NCBI GenBank assembly: GCA_963680875.1
Contig: OY804583.1
Coordinates: 35,391,331 to 35,455,330 of the forward strand
Origin: Bathymodiolus brooksi
Lineage: Eukaryota; Mollusca; Bivalvia; Mytilida; Modiolidae
Length of the DNA: 64,000 nt
Direction: 5' to 3'
In this document: positions 36,288 through 46,639 of the stretch, piece after piece
How positions within the stretch are numbered: the stretch's first letter is position 1
How the letters are laid out: each line of letters begins with the position of its first letter
The notes under the pieces: model-generated
Seen by the model: only the letters and a program-made list of their open reading frames with translations
Told to the model about the DNA's origin: nothing
The model's database searches: none
Translations under genes and position numbers: made by a program

Positions 36288-37460
36288 ATTCTGTATTTAC
36301 TAAGTTCCCTGTACAGTAGTATGATCTTCGTTCATGTCTAGTGTGGATTCTGTATTTACTAAGTTCCCCGTACAGTAGTATGATCTTTGTTCATGTCTAG
36401 TGTGGATTCTGTATCTACTAAGTTCCCCGTACAGTAGTATGATCTTCGTTCATGTCTACTGTGGATAGTGTTGCTCAATCCTCAATTACATGTCTAGTGT
36501 GGATTGTGTATTTACTAAGTTCCCTGTACAGTAGTATGATCTTCGTTCATGTCTAGTGTGGATTCTGTATTTACTAAGTTCCCCGTACAGTAGTATGATC
36601 TTCGTTCATGTCTAGTGTGGTTCTGTATTGACTAAGTTCCCCGTACAGTAGTATGATCTTCGTTCATGTCTACTGTGGATTGTGTTGCTCAATCCTCAAT
36701 TACATGTCTAGTGTGGATTGTGTATTTACTAAGTTTCCTGTACAGTAGGATGATCTTTGTTCATGTCTACTGTGGATTATGTTGCTCAATCCCCAATTAC
36801 ATGTCTAATGTGGAACGTGTTGCTCAATCCTCCATATTACATGTCTAGTGTGGATTGTGTTGCTCAATCCTCAATATTACATGTCTAGTGTGGATTATGT
36901 TGCTCAATCCCCAATTACATGTCTAGTGTGGATTGTGTTGCTCAATCCTCACTATTACATGTCTAGTGTGGATTGTGTTGCTCAATCCTCAATATTACAT
37001 GTCTAGTGTGGATTGTATTGCTCAATCCTCAATTACATGTCTAGTGTGGATTGTGTTGCTCAATCCTCAATATTACATGTCTATTGTGGATTGTGTTGCT
37101 CAATCCTCAATTACATGTCTACCATAGGATACCATACGAACTACAGTGGACGCTGGCTTGTTGCCACTATGTCCGCCTCTAAATCCACATCATTGATGCG
37201 TGACTTTACGTCACTTCCGGAATTTGATCTCATGTTTATGCTTGCCGTAAAGTCATATTTGCACTCTTGGTGTGGATTGTGTTGCTCAATCCTCAATATT
37301 ACATGTCTAGTGTGGATTGTGTTGCTCAATCCTCAATAGTATATGTCTAGTGTGGATTGTGTTGCTCAATTCTCAATATTACATGTCTAGTGTGGATTGT
37401 GTTGCTCAATCCTCAATATTACATGTCTAGTGTGGATTGTGTTGCTCAATCCTCAATTAT
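36288..37460 (+). repeat. Mixed 59-bp and 40-bp minisatellite (unit 3)
   Basis: 59-bp and 40-bp monomers are interleaved here and not separated as in units 1 and 2. A 150-bp non-repeat piece (37,118-37,270) interrupts the array. The homology to the other units ends at its right edge. Confidence 0.9.
37118..37270. other. Non-repeat insert within the unit 3 array
   Basis: About 150 bp of unrelated, GC-richer sequence with inner inverted repeat tgactttacg ... cgtaaagtca. Array monomers flank it directly. Class unknown; possibly a small inverted-repeat element. Confidence 0.5.
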
Positions 37461-37705
37461 ATGCGCAGTGTTTTGTTGACCATTAATCTTTGTTTTCGTC
37501 TTTTTTCCTTTTTAGTTTCTACATATTTATTTATTTAGTGAAACATACTACAATATAACACATATATATTTTTACATAATGAAGGATTATTTTGGCCATT
37601 GTATTGTCTGTCCAGCTTCAATGTACCCCCTTTTGGTACTTATCTATTTTAAAACTTTTCTTTTTAATAGTAAATATACTATTTTTACTTATATTTAATA
37701 TTTAC
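37461..37705. other. Intron sequence right of the duplicated block
   Basis: AT-rich single-copy intron between the array and EGF-2; nothing recognised. Confidence 0.6.
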
Positions 37706-37825
37706 CTATTATACTACAATGTTCTCCTGTCCAGCCAGATGTACATGTACAAGGAGAATAAGTTCCATCAGTGTTTGTGATACATGTTCCACCATTTTCA
37801 CATGGTTTCGCGGTCGCACAATCAG
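37706..37825 (-). CDS. Exon: EGF-like domain 2
   Basis: This 120-nt phase 1-1 exon follows a long pyrimidine tract ending ...ttttaaaag and ends ATAATAG|GTAAAT. It encodes DCATAKPCENGGTC, then SPCTC and SGWTGEHC: six cysteines with the ENGGTC and GWTGxxC signatures of EGF modules. It lies outside the near-identical duplicated block and differs clearly from EGF-3 and EGF-4, so it is the single-copy member that precedes MAM-B. Confidence 0.92.
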
Positions 37826-38295
37826 CTTTTAAAAAAAAATATGAATTGGCTTAATAGCTTTATTAGGTTAATGTGAAAGGCGTTATTATGACAATGTGAA
37901 GCAACAGTTTATTTCAACCCATTTATCATGACAAAAAATACCCCAAATTGCAGGATAAAAGAACGTATTGGATCAGTAGATGTTTACCGGAGCCGACTGC
38001 CTTGTCATGATCTTTTGTTCTTTGGTTTAATTTAACTACTTATATTTTTATATTGTTTCACTTTATAATTTGTTCTTCTCAACAGGACACTTATCCTGAT
38101 TGGCTGCTGTCCAATTCTACAAGATATTTGTTCTGAACATAATGTGATTTAATCTCCAACATTCCAAAAACACATGTTCGTACTCCAGTACACAAACCTC
38201 TGGTACAAGGACGGTAATAACATGAACACATGCATACGTTTTTGTGTTGTTAATTTCATGTCAATAAATTGTATTCAACCTAACTTTCAAAATAC

Positions 38296-38364
38296 CTGGC
38301 TGAGTCGTTGTAGTAGAGGTGGTTACTGTCGTGGTAGAGATGGTTGCTGCTGTCACTGGTTCGT
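38296..38364 (-). CDS. Exon: Thr-rich (mucin-like) linker
   Basis: This 69-nt exon has acceptor ...atcttgtttag and donor CCAG|GTATTT and is phase 1 at both ends. It encodes EPVTAATISTTTVTTSTTTT then QP: about 60 percent Thr/Ser with no cysteine. Such segments are usually O-glycosylated extended spacers. It separates the older CUB-EGF-MAM-A part from the EGF-MAM repeat block. The symmetric 1-1 phase means it could be skipped without breaking the frame. Because it is short and low-complexity, its exon status rests on splice sites and phase fit. Confidence 0.72.
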
Positions 38365-38484
38365 CTAAACAAGATAATTCCGAAATGGTAAATTTATTGT
38401 AAGCAAAACTCATGGAAATGCAAGCGTACAAACAGGGAAATGGATTTGCGTTGTCATATGTCCTTCAATGACTTGAGGTAAGAG

Positions 38485-38585
38485 GTAATTGCTTGCTTAC
38501 CATCACTGTTTAGAGGTGATTGTTCGCTTTGTTGATATTGGTGGAATTGTTGATCATCACTGTTTAGAGGCGATTGTTCGTTTTA
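38485..38585 (+). repeat. Short tandem duplication in intron
   Basis: catcactgtttagagg(t/c)gat tgttcg occurs twice about 60 bp apart. Confidence 0.7.
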
Positions 38586-38724
38586 ATTTAATTTATTAAT
38601 AAAATCATACTTGCAATTAGATTAATAGGAACATCTAGTTTTACTAACTGGGGATTTTATACTATTCTGTTGGGTTATTTAAGGTATTTTTGGTATCTTT
38701 GTTACCTATTAAATAATTTTAGAG

Positions 38725-38805
38725 AAAACCGAAGGGGCAATCACGAAAGGGCAATCCAGAGAAACTGACAAGGGCACATAATACGCAAGAGACGAAGACA
38801 TTTCA
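38725..38805 (-). repeat. DR2 fragment, inverted
   Basis: accgaaggggcaatca ... caatccagagaaactgacaa is the reverse complement of the DR2 segment at 47,290-47,395. Confidence 0.6.
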
Positions 38806-39307
38806 TTTCATAGAATATGCGAAAAATAGTTTTATGTTAATTACTATTCAAAAACAAAGCATACATGATTTCTGTATTGGATACATAATCAGAGGTTCTC
38901 ATGCCTACACATTTAGGTTTGCTACCAATTATACATAAGTATCTGTCCTGTCCGGTATCCGTCATGTCCGATTCATCCCTATCTCTAGATCTTTCAATTA
39001 AAACCACAATTTTTCGATAAATTTTCTTAACCAGTTTTGTAAACATTTTTAGCTCACAAATGCCAATTGATTCGAATTTTTGTTCTGCCAACTTTCAAAC
39101 ATATTTTTGAATTCAGATGTTACAATTTTTAATGACTAAAGGAGGATATGGGTTGTGTTGTTTAACGTCACTTGTGGCAATATTTCAACTACATCATTTG
39201 TTTTTAGAGGAAACAGGAGTACCCGGAAAAAGCCACCGACCTGCAGCAATTCACTAACTTTATCTCATAATGTTGTATCGAGTACACCTCACAATGAGCG
39301 GGATTAA

Positions 39308-39565
39308 GGGCCCGAGTGGCTCAATGAGCTAGGTAGTTGGATTACCTAACAACTCATACGAGCCTATCACCAATACGGCATGGGTTCGCGCCCGGCTTTG
39401 TAAATTACAAAAAGGGTGCACTCGACTCGCAGTCACAAGTAATAAAGTTTACCAATTGCTTGCCCATGATCGGTGGTTCTCACCGAGTACTACGGCTTCT
39501 TCCACCACAAAAACTGGTCGCCATGATCAAGCTGAAATATTGCTGAAAGTGGCGTTAAACATAAT
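39308..39565 (+). mobile_element. tRNA-derived SINE
   Basis: Head gggcccgagtggctcaatga gctaggtagttgg with box B region atgggttcgcgcccggc, then tail gctgaaatattgctgaaagt ggcgttaaac. Sense orientation is plus. Head resembles a tRNA 5' half closely. Located in the linker to MAM-A4 intron. Confidence 0.82.
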
Positions 39566-40026
39566 AAATCAAATCACAATCATGAGCGGGATTCGAACCT
39601 ACACATTTGATGATTTATACACACTCCTTAATTCTTGAAGAACAAAAGTACTATTATTATTTAGGAGTGTTTAACATACAAATCTAGATTTGAGTTCAAC
39701 CCATGAATTATTAAAAAAAAATCAAATCACAAATTTATATAGAAATTATGATGAAAACTTCAGAACTATGTGCATTTGCCAGAGAAAATTTCAGCAAAAT
39801 AGATTGATATATTACCTTGGAATAAATGTTTGAACAAATGTGGTTTGATATGAAATAAATAAGGAAAAAAGAGAAAATGAGGAACACTTATGTCCACTGA
39901 CTTTTTCATGAGGCTACCATTGTTTTCAATACTAATTTGGAATGCCATCTCCCTCGTCCTGAAAACTTGTTCCACAAGTATGAGACAGGAACACTGTCTG
40001 AAGACCATGCATGATGACGATATAAA

Positions 40027-40425
40027 ATGAGTGAGTGAAAGAGTGATTATTCCTTAATGCCAAATGATCAATTATTCAGCTATTTCATGGCGATAAAAAG
40101 CTACAATTTTGATAAGATGATGATGATGATGATGATGATGATGATAATGATGCCCGTTTTGTACTAGACCAACATGCTTAGGATTTTATAGTGCTGGCTC
40201 ATGAGACAACAAGCCATGGGTAGACATGCCGCACCCCTCGAACAAAATAATTTGATTCCGAGTCAACCGATCTTTCCTCTTACGCCTAAGTGATGCTTGC
40301 TGAGTGGAGAAGCAACATATATCAACTTTATTGTCTTTGGATTTACCCGACCGGGGTTTGAACCCATGAACCCACCACACTCGAAGAGAGCTCGCTAACC
40401 AAAAGTTCATTACACAACCGATTTT
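40027..40425 (-). mobile_element. tRNA-derived SINE with internal (GAT)n
   Basis: On the minus strand the head has a box B region atgggttcaaaccccggtcg and box A region ggttagcgagctc; the tail lies near 40,030-40,080 (cgccatgaaatagctgaat). A gatgatgat run at 40,117-40,145 expanded inside the body. Confidence 0.78.
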
Positions 40426-40457
40426 AATTCGCTTGCAGACAAAATAATCATACTTAC

Positions 40458-40539
40458 CACATGTTCCTGGTATCAACCAAATGTCATCTATAGCCATATC
40501 AGATTTAGAGGATGTTGACCTGATGCTTTCAAATATAAC
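40458..40539 (-). CDS. Exon: MAM domain A, last segment
   Basis: This 82-nt exon follows ...atcttttaaag and ends ACATGTG|GTAAGT, phases 0 to 1. It encodes VIFESIRSTSSKSDMAIDDI then WLIPGTC. The F-E/x-x ... D-x-A-I-D-D-I pattern and the closing Cys are the end of a MAM domain and complete the four-cysteine set of MAM-A. The next exon is the Thr-rich linker. Confidence 0.92.
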
Positions 40540-41039
40540 CTTTAAAAGATATTAGAAAAATGTGATGGTAAGATATAAATGCTTTATTCCTATGAGGCGG
40601 TTTTCATAGAGGGACTTCACTAGAGAAACGAAAAGAAGTTAGCTCAGTCCGTTAATCTCACTTTCCGCTATATACCAGTGGGTGGTGCCCTTTCACTACA
40701 TAATTCTATAATTAGTTATTATGATAATCACTTCTACAGATTGAAATAAGGAATTCCACAGACACAGCTAGGGCTGCTTCATACGTTGACTTACACCTCA
40801 AAGAGGCCTACATCTCGAAATTGAAGATGAACACCAGTTAAGAACGAGCATTTACGACAATAGAGATTATTTCAATTTTCCCATTGTGTACTTACCATTT
40901 ATATGAAGCAACAATACAGATGCATGTGAAAATGGAGTACACATCTCTCACCGTGATGTTCCTCTCATGATCTAACAGTGTTGCTGAAAACTTGCGTAAT
41001 CAATAGTTCCTAGTGGTTAACTTGAAATCATCACTTTGT

Positions 41040-42110
41040 AGCTTTTACGGTGACCACCATGATTTGGTTCACCAGTACAGAATATCTGTGTGACAAATGA
41101 CCACGGATATTATTCCGTTTATGGTCATCAAAATCCGGTCCTGTCCTTATTAAGGACTTATCACTGGGTTTTTAACAAGAGCAACACGTCTGGTGCCACT
41201 ACCAAAGGAATTGTTTATCATTTCGGAACACCTGAGTTCACCCACCGTTTTCAGTAGTGTTCTTGTTGCTCAATCTTTAGTTTTCAGTAGTGTTCTTGTT
41301 ACTCAATCTTTAGTTTTCAGTAGTGTTCTTGTTGCTCAATCTTTAGTTTTCAGTAGTGTTCTTGTTACTCAATCTTTAGTTTTCAGTAGTGTTCTTATTG
41401 CTCAATTTTTAGTTTTCAGTAGTGTTCTTGTTACTCAATCTTTAGTTTTCAGTAGTGTTCTTATTGCTAAATTTTTAGTTTTCAGTAGTGTTCTTGTTAC
41501 TCAATCTTTAGTTTTCAGTAGTGTTCTTGTTACTCAATCTTTAGTTTTCAGTAGTGTTCTTGTTGCTCAATCTTTAGTTTTCAGTAGTGTTCTTGTTACT
41601 CAATCTTTAGTTTTCAGTAGTGTTCTAGTTACTCAATCTTTAGTTTTCAGTAGTGTTCTTGTTACTCAATCTTTAGTTTTCAGTAGTGTTCTTGTTACTC
41701 AATCTTTAGTTTTCAGTAGTGTTCTTGTTACTCAATCTTTAGTTTTCAGTAGTGTTCTTGTTACTCAATCTTTAGTTTTCAGTAGTGTTCTTGTTGCTCA
41801 ATCTTTAGTTTTCAGTAGTGTTCTTGTTACTCAATCTTTAGTTTTCAGTAGTGTTCTTGTTGCTCAATCTTTAGTTTTCAGTAGTGTTCTTGTTACTCAA
41901 TCTTTAGTTTTCAGTAGTGTTCTTGTTACTCAATCTTTAGTTTTCAGTAGTGTTCTTGTTACTCAATCTTTAGTTTTCAGTAGTGTTCTTGTTACTCAAT
42001 CTTTAGTTTTCAGTAGTGTTCTTGTTGCTCAATCTTTAGTTTTCTGTGTAGTGTTGTGTGGATCATTATTTTTGCTTTTGTTCTTTTTGCAATTTTATCA
42101 TTTATCCCTT
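41040..42110 (-). repeat. DR1, inverted copy with internal expansion
   Basis: Left flank (aatatctgtgtgacaaatga ccacgg ... gtgccac) and right flank (ctcaatctttagttttctgt g) match the reverse complement of DR1 from about 640 down to 350. Between them a 33-bp piece of DR1 has expanded into the array at 41,245-42,040. Confidence 0.7.
41245..42040 (+). repeat. 33-bp minisatellite, second family
   Basis: About 24 copies of ttttcagtagtgttcttgtt actcaatctttag. Very homogeneous; main variants are ttact/ttgct. The plus frame stays open for 307 codons as VFSSVLVTQSL. It is unrelated in sequence to the 33-bp array at 10.2-14.1 kb. Confidence 0.95.
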
Positions 42111-42182
42111 CATTAACGGTTTCTTATCACATATGTTATTGAAATAATGCCAAATTTGCATGTGTAATAAAAGCATAATTTG

Positions 42183-42400
42183 CGGATTGTTATTTGCCTC
42201 CGGGGCAATAACATGTTATCTGCCCTCTTGTGGAGGGCAATAACTTGTTTTCTGCCCTGGCAAGATATGTGATCAATAGATTAATACATGGCCTTTTTTC
42301 ATATTGCCCTTGTCATCAGCCCTCGACTGATATCGTCCCTCGGGGCCGATATCAAGATCTTGTGCTGATGCGAATCTATAGTTTTAAGGAACTTTTTAAA
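42183..42400. repeat. GC-rich nested hairpin segment
   Basis: Contains short palindromes ttgcctccggggcaa, tgccctcttgtggagggca and gatatcgtccctcggggccg atatc. Much more GC-rich than the surroundings. May be an inverted-repeat element; class unknown. Confidence 0.5.
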
Positions 42401-42681
42401 TGGCGATACGGTTGGGGGAAACAGATGTGAAATACAGCAAAGTGATATGATATACATGTACGCCAAAGACCAATTTTAGACTATCATACTCATGTAATTA
42501 ACTTTTAGCAGCAATCTGACAAATTGTAAAATCTTAACTGTATATAGAAGGATTGTTATGCTAAGTGTGTGTGGGTAGGACTTCACTGTATATATGTGCA
42601 CAAATTCGAATGGTGGAAGGAATACGAACACTGTACATAAACGGAACACCTGTTCTACATACTGATGTATGGTTCTCCTAA

Positions 42682-42757
42682 AGAAGAAGAAGAAGAAGGA
42701 GGAGGAGAAGAGGGAGAAGGAGAAGAAGAAGGAGAAGGAGAAGAAGAAGAAGAGTAA
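42682..42757 (+). repeat. (GAA/GGA)n purine microsatellite
   Basis: Purine-only tract of gaagaagaag, ggaggagg and gagaaggaga repeats. Confidence 0.95.
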
Positions 42758-42837
42758 TAAATATCATATGAATGTAATCGTGATCAGGTGTATACCAATG
42801 TTTTTATTACCTAACAGTTATTATTGAATACATGTCA

Positions 42838-44033
42838 AAACGCCCCCACTACCAAAACGCCCCCACTTTCTACCAAAACGCTCCCACTATTTTTTCAGAA
42901 TAAAAATTATTTTACCAAAACGCCCCCACTTTTTTATTGCCAAAACGGCACGTTTAATATTTTTTTCTACTCAAACGATGATATCATGTGTGATATCTTG
43001 TAATTCAAGATTTGTCCAGTAAATTTATATATTGTATATATACATGTTTATTTTACATCAGACGACGACAAACTTGCATATACACTCCGGTAATTGTGTC
43101 TTATCCATTTGTCTTTATTTTTGTTTTTTTCGGTAACAATAAAATATAGACTCATTCTCACAGAACCGCGACAATTGCTGCCGACCAACTAGTTTACGCC
43201 ATTGATTACTTTTTCGTTATTCTGCATAGAATAACAATTTTCTCACGGATACCAACTTCCTAGAGACCAGAAATGACAACAAAAATGTACGTGAATAGAA
43301 ATTAGACACGTTTGTGTACAATGGGGTACGAAATGTCGACACATTTATAATCAACGGGACTTTTAGCTACATGCTTATTAAAGTCTAAAGTAGTATTGCA
43401 TTGTTACATAGGATGTAAAATAACACACAAGAGGTCCAAAGATGTACTTTTCAACCAATAAATATTGAGTACAATTTAAATAACTTCAAATTCACCTATA
43501 AAGTTAACCAAAAATTTAAACATTCTAATTTACAGGACCTAATTTACATAACAAAATATTAAAAAAAAATTGCAGTATTCACTAATTATTAAGCCATACG
43601 GCCACATCAAGCCATTGTTATCAAAGCTTAAACTTCTCAAAATTCATTTATTAGCTTTGTACATTTGTTTTTCACAATACCTTGGCTTGTGTGTGTTTTT
43701 ACTTTCTTACTGGTAATTAAGCTCATCAAAGACCGTTGGCACGGATAAAGGCATATAATTATTGTAATAATTAATGAAACATATAGATTTAATTTAATGC
43801 AATCATCATTAATTAAATTTATAATTTTAATAAATAGATTAATAAAAATATAATAAAACAAAAACAAAATATTCGAACAAAAACAAATCGAGTGAAGACA
43901 TTTATAAACATTTGAATCACAAAAAATATTTATTTTATGATTATCTTTGGAAAAAAGTGGGGCGTTTTGGTAAAAAGTGGGGGAGTTTTGGTGAAAAGTA
44001 GGGGCATTTTGGTAAAAAGTGGGGGCGTTTTGA
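42838..44033. mobile_element. Inverted-repeat element with iterated GC termini
   Basis: Ends read tcaaaacgcccccact and agtgggggcgttttga. Each end holds three to four more copies of ccaaaacgcccccacttttt pointing inward, about 120 bp per side. The 950-bp interior is AT-rich and has no transposase-like frame. A non-autonomous DNA transposon with iterated subterminal sites is inferred; no clear target duplication was found. Confidence 0.75.
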
Positions 44034-44127
44034 CCTGTTGCCTTATTATTTGGTGTTAAGTATCATCATTTTAACATTTCAGACACCTCGTGGCGACTAA
44101 AGAAGCAAAAAAAACCCAAACAAATAC

Positions 44128-44303
44128 CTTCAATCCGTTCGTCGCTTTAATGAAAATAGCAGCTTCCTGCCAGAGATCTCCTTGGTTACCACTTCTTGTA
44201 AATATGTTTTCTTCTTCACCTGCACTGTTAATTGTATTAACATTCAATGTCCCCATGCTTGAGCCGTACATATGAAACCAAAACCGCAGACATCTATCTA
44301 CGC
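44128..44303 (-). CDS. Exon: MAM domain A, third segment
   Basis: This 176-nt exon has acceptor ...ccattacag and donor TTGAAG|GTATTT, phases 1 to 0. It encodes VDRCLRFWFHMYGSSMGTLN, the third MAM cysteine followed by the highly typical F-x-Y/F-H-M-Y-G-x-x-x-G-x-L signature, then SGNQGDLWQEAAIFI, the W-x-x-A strand. The match to MAM is strong. Its neighbour downstream continues in phase 0 with VIFESIRS. Confidence 0.92.
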
Positions 44304-44460
44304 CTGTAATGGAAATATTTTCAGGATTAATCAATTGCTATTTAACATCAAATGATCCTGATGTGAGCTATATACCGTGTACATTACATACACAATCTTA
44401 CTAACCTAAATGTAGGTACAATGTGGCACTTAGATGGGGCTATGGTCGGATAGTTCGACC

Positions 44461-44472
44461 AATCATTTGTGC
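44461..44472 (+). repeat. Target-site duplication, left copy
   Basis: aatcatttgtgc, repeated exactly at 45,187-45,198 and flanking the truncated LINE. Confidence 0.88.
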
Positions 44473-45186
44473 GGAAATTAGAAAATTCTGGTAATATTAA
44501 CATATTTAAAAGAAAAATTAAAATATTGCTTGAAAAAGTGCCTTTTTATTTCGGTTGGGGTGATAGAAAACTAAATATTATTCATAGCAGACTTGGAAAT
44601 ATGTGCAGTTCGCTAAATGCAGATTTGCACCTTGTCAATTTAAAGCCTATTCCTGCATGCATCTGTGGTCATGGTTTTGAAGACTGTATACACTTTTTCC
44701 TTGAATGTTCCTTTTACAATGAAAATAGGGCAATCTTGTTAAATAAATTAAAGAATTACGTATTTACAATTGAATTGATATTAGCTGTTGATGAAAATTT
44801 GACTCCTAACCAAAACATTGAAATTTTCTCTGCTGTTTATTCTTTTATTAGAAGCACCCAGCGCGTTAACTAATATACTAGCTTACTCACTCCAGTCCAT
44901 GTTGTTTTTTGTTGTTTTTGTTTGTTTGAAACCTTTCTTCTTCTTCCTATCCTTCTTTCTATCCCTATGTTTTGAACATTTTATTTCACCTTATTTTTCT
45001 TTATATTTACTTTATTATTAACGTCTAAATATATCATGTTGTAAAATTTATTTGTATAATTATCGCCATTATGTACAATTATTTTTTGTTTATATCTTTG
45101 TAAAAGTGAAAGGACTTCACTAATGTTGTCATAACTTGTGTCCGATCCCATTTGCAACTTGCATGCAAATAAAATATGTTTAAACT
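44473..45186 (+). mobile_element. 5'-truncated non-LTR retrotransposon (LINE 3' end)
   Basis: About 714 bp between 12-bp direct repeats. The frame ending at 44,873 encodes the C terminus of a LINE ORF2: LNIIHSRLGNMCSSLNADLH, then CICGHGFEDCIHFFLEC, a C-x-C ... H ... C zinc-binding motif typical of ORF2 tails. The 3' UTR ends aataaaatatgtttaaacta with no long poly-A. Element and host gene are in opposite orientation, so it is antisense intron cargo. A clade cannot be set; it differs from the large LINE at 52.8 kb. Confidence 0.88.
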
Positions 45187-45198
45187 AATCATTTGTGC
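45187..45198 (+). repeat. Target-site duplication, right copy
   Basis: aatcatttgtgc, identical to 44,461-44,472. Confidence 0.88.
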
Positions 45199-45322
45199 TA
45201 ACTCACAACATGCAGCCTTAGAATAGAACATCGATGTTCACGCCTTAACAGCTGACATACAACACAAAACGTACCACTACCTTGCAACATACCTCTCTTT
45301 ATGGAATATTAATTTCTTATTA

Positions 45323-45816
45323 CAGACAATGGACAAAAGTATTTGCAAGCTTCCAATTTTCCCCATATATTTCATATAAAACTACAATTTTTCAGAAGCT
45401 TATCCTGAAGTCAATTCACACCCGATTTCGATAATTTTTATATCAATAAAAACAGAATTTTATGTAGTTTTACTGTATAATTTCAAAATAATTTTCTATG
45501 ATACACATTTTGAGAATATACAAGCTAAACACACAACTGAATTAATTTCTTTCGAAATACAATGCTTTGATAGTACCTTTAATTTGTAGACAAATTATTT
45601 AAGTCTGTGTTTAAATCTTGGCGATTTGAAAAACATGCTTCAAAAAGTTATTTCAAAATTACTACTATAAACTGCATATCTTTCTGCTTTCCTTGATAAA
45701 ATCATGATTAAAATCGGACGTGAATTGATTTCAAGATAATATTTTGAAAAACTGTAGTTTTATATGAAATATATAGGGTAAATTGGAAGCGTGCGAATAC
45801 TTTTGTCCATTGTCTG
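45323..45816. mobile_element. Tc1/mariner-like MITE
   Basis: 494 bp bounded by TA on both sides, with imperfect inverted repeats of about 110 bp starting cagacaatggacaaaagtat t. The rest of the arms (atatatttcatataaaacta ca) also matches in inverse. TA flanks and the CAG...GGACAAAAGTATT start point to the Tc1/mariner superfamily. No transposase frame remains. Confidence 0.82.
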
Positions 45817-46301
45817 TACCTTGAAAGGTGAGCTAATTTATGCCGCAAAATATAAATGTGAAAGGGACATAGTGACACTCTGTTTGTCTATCCCGGTTGA
45901 TTACTTCATATTTAAATCCATTTCTGAGAATTTCATTATTTCCCACTTTCCTCGCTGGTAACATTTTCCCAGACTTTTGTCATAAGTAACACGACAGATG
46001 TCTTACCCATGTAGTACAGGAACTGCTTACCCTTTAGGGGTACTATATAATATTGTCTGGTTTATTACAAACATCCTGGCAATTAACAAAAAAACCTAAG
46101 AGTTTTTATAATATGAATTTAATTAATCATCTTAAAATTTACCAATGAAAAAAAATCGACCGGCAAATGGTTAAGTTGCACTGATCAGTAGCAAATAGTG
46201 AATGTATATTCAGGACAAGAACTAAATAAAACGTAGATATCTAATAGAGTGCGCACAATGCGCTTTGCAAAAGTTTAGAAATATATATATATAGATTATA
46301 T
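45817..46301. other. Intron sequence, nothing recognised
   Basis: AT-rich single-copy intron between the MITE and the next SINE. Confidence 0.6.
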
Positions 46302-46545
46302 GAGGGCTGTCCTGGTCATATTCGGATGGTAGTTTCTATGCAGTCCGTGCCTATCACCACTAACGTTAGGAGTTCGAATCCCGTTTAGGCGAGGTGTACT
46401 CGATACCAAAATTATGTTATAAAGTTTGTCAGCGACTTGCGACATGTCGGTGGTTTTCTCCAGTTTACCCCACCAATAAATCATGCCGCCACAATGCAAT
46501 ATAACTGAAATATTGTTGAAAGTGGCGTTAGACATCATAACCCTA
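46302..46545 (+). mobile_element. tRNA-derived SINE
   Basis: Box B region aggagttcgaatcccgttta and tail actgaaatattgttgaaagt ggcgtta; the body shares gacatgtcggtggttttctcc with related copies. Plus orientation. Confidence 0.78.
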
Positions 46546-46639
46546 ACCCCTAACATTCATACATAATTTGATGAAGGAATGGATCAACATTGGTAATATC
46601 GTTTGAATACAACAAACAAAATATGTAGACTTGGGTCAG

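Larger units (their letters stand above)
31495..37460. repeat. Tandem segmental duplication, unit 3 (partial, more diverged)
   Basis: Homology to units 1 and 2 begins again at 31,495 and runs through MAM2, the 27-bp array and MAM1 to the 59/40-bp arrays, ending near 37,460. Beyond that the sequence is single copy. It keeps a complete MITE and a SINE head at 33,700-34,080 that units 1 and 2 have lost, so it is the outgroup of the three. Confidence 0.88.

Noticed and set aside
39308..39380. Functional tRNA gene
   Set aside because: A and B box-like motifs are present but the cloverleaf is not complete and a SINE body and tail follow.
41193..42116. 307-aa plus-strand frame of VFSSVLVTQSL repeats
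   Set aside because: A 33-bp minisatellite expanded inside an inverted dispersed repeat.
42838..44033. Helitron or LTR element
   Set aside because: Ends are inverted, not direct, and there is no CTRR end or LTR; inverted-repeat DNA element fits better.
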